Shown here piece after piece: positions 1 to 5,028 of a DNA stretch of 11,548 bases. Location: contig CALRHO010000019.1 of the NCBI GenBank assembly GCA_943359405.1, forward strand, positions 1 to 11,548. Reading direction: 5' to 3'. The DNA is from Candidatus Nomurabacteria bacterium. Its GTDB lineage: Bacteria > Patescibacteriota > Minisyncoccia > Phycocordibacterales > UBA918. Within the stretch, counting starts at the first letter, position 1, and each line of letters starts with the position of its first letter. The notes beneath the pieces were generated by a model. It saw nothing but the letters and a program-made list of their open reading frames with translations. It made no database searches and was not told the DNA's origin. The translations under genes were made by a program, and so were the position numbers.

Positions 1-335
1 CCCAATCAGATTTATTTGAAAATATTACGAGCACCTTTGACTTTATCCTCGCGAACCCGCCTTACATTGACCCCGCCCTTGACCGTACTGAGCTATCGGT
101 AAAAAACTACGAGCCACCTCTTGCACTCTATGGGGGTGATGACGGCCTTGCTCTCATCAAAAAAATTATTGCGCAGGCACCTATCCACCTCCAACCACAG
201 GGCCAGCTTTGGATTGAACATGAACCTGAGCAAGCCGAAGCGATAACAGCCCTTGGCGCTACAGCCGGCTTTGCCGTCACCACCCACCCTGACCAGTATG
301 GCGTCATTCGTTATTCAGTATTGGTGCTAGAATAA
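1..335 (+). CDS. prmC: Release factor glutamine methyltransferase PrmC (C-terminal part, 5' end outside window)
   Basis: This enzyme methylates the glutamine of the GGQ motif in peptide-chain release factors, using S-adenosylmethionine, in the cytosol. Only the last 110 residues are present, read from base 3 to the TAA at 333-335. The reading frame shows ILANPPYID, the NPPY active-site signature of N-glutamine/N-adenine methyltransferases (bases 54-65, residues 18-21 of the fragment). It is followed by the family's LALYGGDDGL stretch, where an acidic-glycine pair closes the substrate pocket, and by LWIEHEPEQAEAI, which matches the usual late EIG-x-x-Q strand and helix. The N-terminal helical domain and the SAM-binding glycine motif would lie upstream of the window. 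The gene stops 6 bases before the next ORF, suggesting co-transcription. A generic methyltransferase of the same fold is the alternative, but NPPYI with this C-terminus favours PrmC. Confidence 0.88.
   Translation, partial: QSDLFENITSTFDFILANPPYIDPALDRTELSVKNYEPPLALYGGDDGLALIKKIIAQAPIHLQPQGQLWIEHEPEQAEAITALGATAGFAVTTHPDQYGVIRYSVLVLE
325..333 (+). promoter_or_regulatory. Possible extended -10 element ahead of the small membrane protein
   Basis: TGC-TAGAAT (325-333) matches an extended -10 box and lies inside the last codons of prmC. It ends 8 bases before the ATG at 342, the same spacing as the uppP box. No convincing -35 is visible. It could give a leaderless transcript of the two small membrane genes in addition to read-through from prmC. 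The call rests on spacing and box match only. Confidence 0.35.
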
Positions 336-341
336 AGATGC

Positions 342-548
342 ATGAGTTACACCGGTGACCTCACCACCCTCTTAACGCTCGGTTTTTATGTCCTGGCGAT
401 TTTCTACGTAATCTTTAGTGTCATTCTTTACTATCACTGGATGCAATACGCAGTTGATGCCAGAGTGCGAAACCTCTCACTGGCTGTCTACTTCCTCGCT
501 ACCATTCCGCTGCTTGGGCTAGTTGGTGTCATGATTTTTGTTGCCTGA
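342..548 (+). CDS. Small two-helix membrane protein, function unknown
   Basis: A 68-residue protein that I cannot assign to a named family. Two hydrophobic segments (about residues 9-31 and 46-68) are joined by a short polar loop with the basic pair R41/R43, so both ends probably lie on the same side of the membrane. The sequence is rich in aromatic residues around helix 1 (Tyr, Phe, Trp). The ATG at 342 is chosen because the ATG at 338 is in another frame. There is no Shine-Dalgarno sequence. It sits 6 bases after prmC and 5 bases before the PH-domain membrane protein, so it is likely translated as part of that set and may partner the PH protein in the membrane; that pairing is inferred from position alone. 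Confidence 0.75.
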   Translation: MSYTGDLTTLLTLGFYVLAIFYVIFSVILYYHWMQYAVDARVRNLSLAVYFLATIPLLGLVGVMIFVA

Positions 549-553
549 TATAT

Positions 554-1114
554 ATGTTGTACGAAAAAATCGAACTCGAGGCCGGTGAACAGATCCTCGA
601 TACCGTGCGTAAACATTGGTTTGTTATTACCCTTGAACTGCTTGGGCTCGCATGCCTGGCGGTACTACCACTCCTTGTATTATCAATCGTTGCGACACTA
701 CCAGAAATCCCCGCTCTCGACACCCTACTTACCGGCCAAGTACCCCTCATTACCTATGGCATCGCCGCCTGGCTTCTTATCATGACTATGATGGGCTTTA
801 CCGTCTGGACTCACTATTATCTCGACCTATGGATTATCACCGACCGGCGCATTATCGTCATCGACCAGCGTGGCTTTTTCAACCGCAAAGTTTCAAGCTT
901 CCGCCTTGAGCGTATGCAGGATATTAAAGTTACGATTCAAGGTATCATCCCCACCCTGCTCAATTTTGGTACTATCAGAGCTCAAACTGCTGGTGCCAAC
1001 GAGAGCAACTTTCAAAGTGGTGGCATGCCCGACCCGCGCGGCATCCAGGCCACCATCCAAGGCGCCATGGATGCGCGACTGAAGGTTCTTGGTGGTATGG
1101 GGACTACCCTGTAA
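554..1114 (+). CDS. Membrane-anchored bacterial PH-domain protein (bPH2/YdbS-like)
   Basis: A 186-residue protein. A short N-terminal segment precedes two hydrophobic helices (about residues 23-49 and 65-88). After these comes a YxLDxWIITDRRIIVIDQ block (from about residue 89) and then RGFFNRKVSSFRLERMQDI, the strand pattern of the bacterial PH domain family (PF03703-like) that typically follows a pair of membrane helices. The TLLNFGTIRAQTAG stretch (134-147) is also characteristic of these proteins. The biochemical role of the family is not established; a scaffold or lipid-associated envelope role is usually suggested. The ATG at 554 lies 5 bases after the previous stop, without a Shine-Dalgarno, so translational coupling is plausible. 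The last 70 residues are glycine-rich and less conserved in appearance. Family assignment is confident, function is not. Confidence 0.82.
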   Translation: MLYEKIELEAGEQILDTVRKHWFVITLELLGLACLAVLPLLVLSIVATLPEIPALDTLLTGQVPLITYGIAAWLLIMTMMGFTVWTHYYLDLWIITDRRIIVIDQRGFFNRKVSSFRLERMQDIKVTIQGIIPTLLNFGTIRAQTAGANESNFQSGGMPDPRGIQATIQGAMDARLKVLGGMGTTL

Positions 1115-1120
1115 CCTGCC

Positions 1121-1149
1121 TTGCAATCCACCTCCCCCTCCCCTACAAT
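1121..1149 (+). promoter_or_regulatory. Promoter of hisS, sigma-70 type
   Basis: TTGCAA (1121-1126) and TACAAT (1144-1149) are separated by exactly 17 bases, a near-consensus primary-sigma promoter in the short gap after the PH-protein gene. Only 11 bases separate the -10 box from the ATG at 1161, so a start 6-8 bases downstream of the box would leave a leader of about 3-5 nucleotides. The space before the ATG is pyrimidine-rich and has no Shine-Dalgarno. Confidence 0.65.
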
Positions 1150-1160
1150 CTGCCATACTT

Positions 1161-2414
1161 ATGACCGACAAACACCTCTCGACCGAATCCTACAAAGGCG
1201 TCCGTGACTTCTATCCACAAGACATGGCGGTACAACGCTATATCTTCGACACCTGGGCTAAGACTGCCGAGAGTTTTGGCTTTGAACGCTACGACGCTTC
1301 CATTCTTGAACCAGCCGAACTCTATAAGGCTAAGGGGGCCGAGAATGAGGAGATGGTGAACGAACAGACCTACACCTTCATCGACCGTGGCGAGCGTGAG
1401 GTAACACTACGTCCCGAGATGACCCCGACCGTGGCGCGCATGGTCGCCGGCAAACGTCGCGAACTCTCATTCCCAGTGCGCTGGTACTCTATCCCCAACC
1501 TCTTCCGCTACGAGCGCCCGCAGCGTGGGCGATTGCGCGAGCACTGGCAGCTTAACTGCGATATCTTTGGTGCAAACGACGTCGCAGCTGATGTAGAAAT
1601 CATCGCCCTCGCGCACCAACTCCTCCTCGATTTTGGCGCCAAGCCCGAGATGTTCAAAATCCGCATCAACCACCGCGGGGCCCTTAACGCTTTTTTGGCT
1701 CACAACAGTATTACCGATGAGGTACAGGTCCGTGCCGTTACTAATGTCATTGACCGTAAGGCAAAAATCTCCGCCTCTGAATTTGCCATAGCCATGGAGG
1801 CCGCAGCCGGAAAGCCGCTCTCCCTACCCGAAACTACACCCGAAGAAGTAGCGCATGTCATCGACGGCCTTATCGCGCTTGGAATCACCAATGCCGAGTA
1901 TGATCCATCAATTGTGCGAGGCTTTGACTACTACACTGGCACCATCTTTGAAATCTTTGATGTCTCCGGCGAAAACAATCGCTCAATGCTCGGTGGTGGT
2001 CGCTACGATAATCTCACGGGAATGTTTGGGGGTGAGATGATTTCAGGTATTGGCTTTGGCATGGGCGACGTCACCATGCGCGACTTCCTCGAGACTCACA
2101 AACTCCTTCCTGAGTCACTCTCCGCTACCGGCCCAGAGGTGATGGTCATTCCCATGGAAGCTGAGTTTAATCTAGCCGGGCAAGCACTTGCGAGCACACT
2201 GCGCCGTGCCACCACCGCTCGCGTAGCCACCGATATCAGCACCAAGAAACTTGGCAGAAAAATCGGAGACGCCAGCGACCGTCAGGTGCGCTTTGTTATC
2301 GTGATTGGTGAGAACGAGGTCACGAGCCAGACCTTCACGATTAAAGACCTGCGCAGCGGCGAAGAAACCACGGGTGCGCTCGCGATTATTGAAAACATAG
2401 TACATAACCGATAA
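1161..2414 (+). CDS. hisS: Histidine--tRNA ligase
   Basis: A class II aminoacyl-tRNA synthetase that joins histidine to tRNA-His using ATP in the cytosol. At 417 residues it has normal family length. Visible landmarks are GVRDFYP (13-19), the class II motif 2 loop FRYERPQRGRLREHW (115-129), the histidine-specific RGFDYYTG (253-260) and GGGRYDNL (278-285), and an anticodon-binding domain from about 325 ending in KLGRKIGDASDRQ and VIVIGENE. Motif 3 is unusual: GIGFGMGDVTM (296-306) stands where most bacterial enzymes have a G-x-E-R-L sequence, so the usual motif 3 arginine is absent. The histidine signatures argue against the HisZ regulatory paralogue. The start at 1161 is preferred over the in-frame ATG at 1089, which lies inside the preceding gene and upstream of the promoter. 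Confidence 0.96.
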   Translation: MTDKHLSTESYKGVRDFYPQDMAVQRYIFDTWAKTAESFGFERYDASILEPAELYKAKGAENEEMVNEQTYTFIDRGEREVTLRPEMTPTVARMVAGKRRELSFPVRWYSIPNLFRYERPQRGRLREHWQLNCDIFGANDVAADVEIIALAHQLLLDFGAKPEMFKIRINHRGALNAFLAHNSITDEVQVRAVTNVIDRKAKISASEFAIAMEAAAGKPLSLPETTPEEVAHVIDGLIALGITNAEYDPSIVRGFDYYTGTIFEIFDVSGENNRSMLGGGRYDNLTGMFGGEMISGIGFGMGDVTMRDFLETHKLLPESLSATGPEVMVIPMEAEFNLAGQALASTLRRATTARVATDISTKKLGRKIGDASDRQVRFVIVIGENEVTSQTFTIKDLRSGEETTGALAIIENIVHNR

Positions 2415-2551
2415 CGTCTCCTTCTGGAGTCACTTTGATGTCCTGAGTGACGAGACACGACGAAGCGAGCGCGCAAGACATACTGATGATACGATGAGCA
2501 GGTGAGCGACGGGAGCAACAAAGTAAACGGGGCATATTAGTGACTACAGAC
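2415..2551 (+). other. Spacer with inverted repeats between hisS and the exonuclease gene
   Basis: I see no gene in this spacer. GTCACT (2429-2434) can pair with AGTGAC (2446-2451) around an 11-base loop. Directly outside it, GAGAC (2452-2456) can pair with GTCTC (2416-2420), leaving an 8-base bulge on the 5' side. No T-tract follows, so it is not a standard terminator of hisS. Downstream the + strand is rich in GAGCGACG-like purine motifs. A weak extended -10 match, TGA-TACGAT (2487-2495), and a weak box TATTAG (2535-2540) could serve the next gene, but neither has a good -35. Confidence 0.4.
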
Positions 2552-3127
2552 ATGCGGTACATTATTTTTGACATTGAGACACAGAACCTATTCCAAGAAG
2601 TTGGTAGTAACGACCCGACAGCCCTCGATATTTCGGTCGTGACTGCTTACGATAGCGGCACTGATACCTACACCACCGTCACTATCGACGAGCTCACAAC
2701 TCTCTGGCCTATTTTTGAGCATGCTGATGCACTTGTCGGCTTCAACAGTAACCACTTTGATATTCCGATTCTCAATAAATACTACCCAGGTGATCTCACC
2801 CAGATTAAGTCGATTGACCTCCTTGACGAGGTCAAGAAATCCCTTGGCCGTCGCCTGAGACTCGATACTATCGCCGAAGCGACCGTCGGTGCCAAAAAAT
2901 CAGCTAGTGGCCTGGAGGCCGTGCGCTGGTGGCGTGAAGGCAAGATTGCCGAAATCAAAAAGTACTGCGAGCAAGACGTAAAGGTAACCAAGAAAGTCTT
3001 TGACTATGCTTTGACTCACGGTCATGTAAAGTTCAAAGATGGTACCCGCAAGCGGGAAATACCACTCGATACTAGTCACTGGCTCATCAAAGAGGAGGTG
3101 GCGATGACACACTCGCTGCTGTTCTAG
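2552..3127 (+). CDS. DEDDy-type 3'-5' exonuclease-like protein, RNase H fold (YprB-like)
   Basis: A 191-residue nuclease-fold protein with all expected acidic motifs: FDIET near the N-terminus (D7, E9; Exo I), GFNSNHFDIPIL (63-74; D70, Exo II) and YCEQD (Y138, D142; the DEDDy form of Exo III). This set coordinates two metal ions for removal of 3' nucleotides. The compact length and the NxxxFDIPIL sequence resemble the RNase H-like domain of the YprB family, which is often annotated as a predicted exonuclease, more than the DnaQ proofreading subunit. Whether it acts on DNA or RNA cannot be told. ATG 2552 is taken as the start because MRYIIFDIET is the usual family N-terminus; a GTG at 2540 would add four residues. 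It lies between hisS and the convergent uppP and is probably a single-gene unit. Confidence 0.82.
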   Translation: MRYIIFDIETQNLFQEVGSNDPTALDISVVTAYDSGTDTYTTVTIDELTTLWPIFEHADALVGFNSNHFDIPILNKYYPGDLTQIKSIDLLDEVKKSLGRRLRLDTIAEATVGAKKSASGLEAVRWWREGKIAEIKKYCEQDVKVTKKVFDYALTHGHVKFKDGTRKREIPLDTSHWLIKEEVAMTHSLLF

Positions 3128-3142
3128 GCGCGACGCCTTTTC
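3126..3142 (+). terminator. Short intrinsic terminator overlapping the exonuclease stop codon
   Basis: AGGCG (3126-3130), a CGA loop and CGCCT (3134-3138) form a 5-bp GC-rich stem followed by TTTCT. The stem begins inside the TAG stop codon (3125-3127). The stem is short, so efficiency may be modest. Confidence 0.5.
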
Positions 3143-3298
3143 TAACACCCAAAAGTACTCCATGGTTTTGATAGTACACGTAGAAACCGCTCAAAAAAAA
3201 CACTGGCCTAAGCACCGACAAAACCAGCACGGTGTACGAATAGACCTGAGTACCTTGGGGAGAAGATTAATGAAGTGACTGAGTGAATTTAGGATGTT
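3143..3298. other. Spacer between convergent exonuclease and uppP genes
   Basis: I see no coding sequence. On the minus strand the only terminator-like signal for uppP is a run of eight T (3200 down to 3193). It is preceded by weak pairings: CACCG with CGGTG (3213-3217 and 3230-3234), or CTGG with CCAG (3203-3206 and 3224-3227). Neither is a clean hairpin adjoining the T-run, so uppP termination is only tentatively placed here. Confidence 0.35.
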
Positions 3299-4108
3299 TT
3301 AAACGAGGAATTCTTTATAAAGAATAAGAACTGCAAGCACCAAGCGGTACCAAATAAATGGCCAAAGGGTGTTACGTCGCACAAATCCCAAAAACCAATG
3401 GATGACAAGAAACGCTACCATAAAGGCGACCCCAGCTCCCACCAGTACACTACTCCACACAATCGCACCCGGCTCAGCAATAAAATCAATGGTTACCTTG
3501 GCAGCAGCGCCAGCAATGACCGGTATAGCGAGCAGAAAAGAAAACCGCGCTGCTTCGTAGCGAGTGAGTCCAAGCAACATACCCCCCGCGAGTGTTGCTC
3601 CTGAGCGAGAGAACCCCGGAATGAGGGCTAAGACCTGAAAACAACCAATGAGAAGACCCGTCCGCACCGAAAGTGGTCGACTTTCCGGATGCTTAAAGTG
3701 GTACCACTCCGCATAAATAAACAAACCTGACCCCGCGATAAGTGCCAGTGCCACCGGCACCGCAAACATGAGATACGCTTCAACGAGTGAACCAATTGCT
3801 ACTCCAACCAACACCGCCGGAATGGTACCGATAAGAAGCGAGATTAGAAGTACCCAGTCACGTTCATTAACTGGTAGTCGACCAAGCTTACGAAACAAAG
3901 TCTGCGATAACATAAGCAAGTCACGCCAAAAGTAGACCACGACGGCCAAGAGTGTTCCGACATGTACAAACACATTAAACGCTAGCAGGTGGTCGCCTGT
4001 AAGCGAAAATAAGTCTTGTACCAATACCAAATGTCCGCTACTTGAGATCGGTAGGAACTCGGTAACACCTTGTACGATACCGAGGGTGAGGGCCTGCCAA
4101 AATTCCAT
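3299..4108 (-). CDS. uppP: Undecaprenyl-diphosphate phosphatase (BacA/UppP family)
   Basis: An integral membrane enzyme that removes a phosphate from undecaprenyl diphosphate, regenerating the lipid carrier used for peptidoglycan and other surface polymers; it also confers bacitracin tolerance in known members. At 269 residues it has family length. Both signatures are present: QGVTEFLPISSSGHL (13-27), with the E17 and serine cluster of the first active-site motif, and PGFSRSGAT (164-172), with R168 of the second. H50 sits in the conserved VFVHVGTLLAVVVYF segment. The rest is a series of hydrophobic helices. The start at 4108 (MEFWQALTLG) fits the family N-terminus; an in-frame ATG at 4126 would add six residues but lies upstream of the probable -10 box. 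It is divergent from the DsbA-like gene, and both products act at the membrane. Confidence 0.96.
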   Translation of the reverse strand: MEFWQALTLGIVQGVTEFLPISSSGHLVLVQDLFSLTGDHLLAFNVFVHVGTLLAVVVYFWRDLLMLSQTLFRKLGRLPVNERDWVLLISLLIGTIPAVLVGVAIGSLVEAYLMFAVPVALALIAGSGLFIYAEWYHFKHPESRPLSVRTGLLIGCFQVLALIPGFSRSGATLAGGMLLGLTRYEAARFSFLLAIPVIAGAAAKVTIDFIAEPGAIVWSSVLVGAGVAFMVAFLVIHWFLGFVRRNTLWPFIWYRLVLAVLILYKEFLV

Positions 4109-4116
4109 ACCCCAGC

Positions 4117-4125
4117 AGTATATCA
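4117..4125 (-). promoter_or_regulatory. Extended -10 promoter element of uppP
   Basis: Read on the minus strand, TGA-TATACT (4125 to 4117) is an extended -10 box. It ends 8 bases before the ATG whose first base is 4108, so transcription would begin at or within a base or two of the start codon. No good -35 is seen, as is common with extended -10 promoters. Confidence 0.6.
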
Positions 4126-4149
4126 CCCAAACGACGTCAGCTGGCGCTA

Positions 4150-4158
4150 TGCTATACT
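4150..4158 (+). promoter_or_regulatory. Extended -10 promoter element of the DsbA-like gene
   Basis: TGC-TATACT (4150-4158) is an extended -10 box with the same hexamer as the divergent uppP box. The predicted start, about 4164-4166, gives a leader of roughly 52 bases. No clear -35 is seen. The two boxes face away from each other, 30 bases apart. Confidence 0.6.
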
Positions 4159-4165
4159 CAAATTA

Positions 4166-4183
4166 TTGGCGGCGTCCCGCCAA
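4166..4183 (+). promoter_or_regulatory. Hairpin at the predicted 5' end of the DsbA-like mRNA
   Basis: TTGGCGG (4166-4172) and CCGCCAA (4177-4183) form a perfect 7-bp stem with the four-base loop CGTC. No T-run follows, so it is not a terminator. It begins at or next to the predicted transcription start, so it could shield the 5' end of the mRNA; as DNA it could instead be an operator. Both roles are inference. Confidence 0.5.
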
Positions 4184-4217
4184 CCCTCGTTAATTCATTA
4201 TTTCTTCCGTTTATTCT

Positions 4218-4961
4218 ATGGAACCAACACCTCAAAATGCTTCACCACTTACGCCAATTGCCATCATTATCGGGTTTGGCCTGATTGCTGCTGCGATATA
4301 CGGAAGTGGTATTGGCACACGCAGCCCGAGCGTGAACGTCGGTGGTCAGCAAATTGCCACCACCGAGTCCACCATCAAAGGGGTGACCGACAAGGATTAC
4401 ATTCGCGGCAATCCAAACGCTCCAATTGTGATTGTCGAATACTCCGACTACGACTGTCCATTCTGTAAGGTATTTCACGAGACGATGCGGCAGCTTATGG
4501 ACGAATTTGCCCTTACCGGCCAAGTCGCCTGGGTATACCGCCAACTGCCCGTAGCACAACTCCATCCGAACGCACCAAAGATTTCTGAAGCCGCACTCTG
4601 TGTTGGTAAGCTGGCAGGCAATGATGGCTTCTGGGAATTTTCTGATTTAGTCTTCAGTGAACGAGGCGTGAATGAACCAACCAACATCACTCGCCTGTCA
4701 GAATTTGCAACCCGAGCAGGCGCCGAGAAAGCTACCTTTGAGCAGTGTCTTTCCAGTGGCGAGATGAAAGATGAGGTAGAGACGAGTGTGGCCGAAGGCT
4801 TTGCGGCCGGTATCGAAGGCACCCCACATTCTGTAATTATGGTTGGTAATCAACAGGCCGTTATCGAAGGTGCACAGCCTTATGATGCCGTTCGTCAAAT
4901 TGTCGAAAACCTGATTGGCCAGCTTGAAGGCACTGTCCCAACCGATGGTAGTGGTACCTAG
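4218..4961 (+). CDS. Membrane-anchored DsbA-like thiol-disulfide oxidoreductase
   Basis: A 247-residue protein that probably forms or exchanges disulfide bonds in exported proteins. A single hydrophobic helix (about residues 12-33) follows a short N-terminus and anchors it, with the domain on the outer face of the membrane. Residues 58-76 (DKDYIRGNPNAPIVIVEYS) are the entry strand typical of DsbA/BdbD-like thioredoxins. The active site is C80-P-F-C83 in YDCPFCK. The cis-proline loop is GTPHS (P203). A second cysteine pair, C128 (EAALCVG) and C177 (FEQCL), is common in this family. The tail after 236 is a short Gly/Thr stretch. The ATG at 4218 has no Shine-Dalgarno. No DsbB/VKOR partner gene is in the window, so what reoxidises it is unknown. 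Confidence 0.93.
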   Translation: MEPTPQNASPLTPIAIIIGFGLIAAAIYGSGIGTRSPSVNVGGQQIATTESTIKGVTDKDYIRGNPNAPIVIVEYSDYDCPFCKVFHETMRQLMDEFALTGQVAWVYRQLPVAQLHPNAPKISEAALCVGKLAGNDGFWEFSDLVFSERGVNEPTNITRLSEFATRAGAEKATFEQCLSSGEMKDEVETSVAEGFAAGIEGTPHSVIMVGNQQAVIEGAQPYDAVRQIVENLIGQLEGTVPTDGSGT

Positions 4962-4973
4962 CAAAATGTATCG

Positions 4974-5015
4974 AAAACCGCGACCAGGCCCATGGGCATG
5001 GTCGCGGTTTTCTTT
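4974..5015. terminator. Strong bidirectional terminator between the DsbA-like gene and the helicase gene
   Basis: A 13-bp perfect stem pairs 4974-4986 (AAAACCGCGACCA) with 4999-5011 (TGGTCGCGGTTTT). The 12-base loop contains a second palindrome, GCCCATGGGC (4988-4997). The + strand continues TTTTCTTT, and the A-run on the left arm gives a T-run on the minus strand, so both convergent genes can use it. Confidence 0.93.
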
Positions 5016-5028
5016 ATATCAATGATTC

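Noticed and set aside
1089..1160. N-terminal extension of hisS from an ATG at 1089
   Set aside because: It overlaps the end of the PH-protein gene, encodes a Pro/Cys-rich stretch unlike HisRS and lies upstream of the hisS promoter.
2540..2551. GTG start at 2540 for the exonuclease
   Set aside because: It cannot be excluded, but the family usually begins directly at the MxYxxFDIET strand, and no ribosome-binding site supports the GTG.
3193..3234. Clean intrinsic terminator for uppP
   Set aside because: A T8 run exists on the minus strand, but the possible stems are weak or 12 bases away from it, so I list it only within the spacer description.
4109..4126. Longer uppP start at 4126
   Set aside because: It adds six residues absent from the family N-terminus, and its first codons overlap the proposed -10 box.
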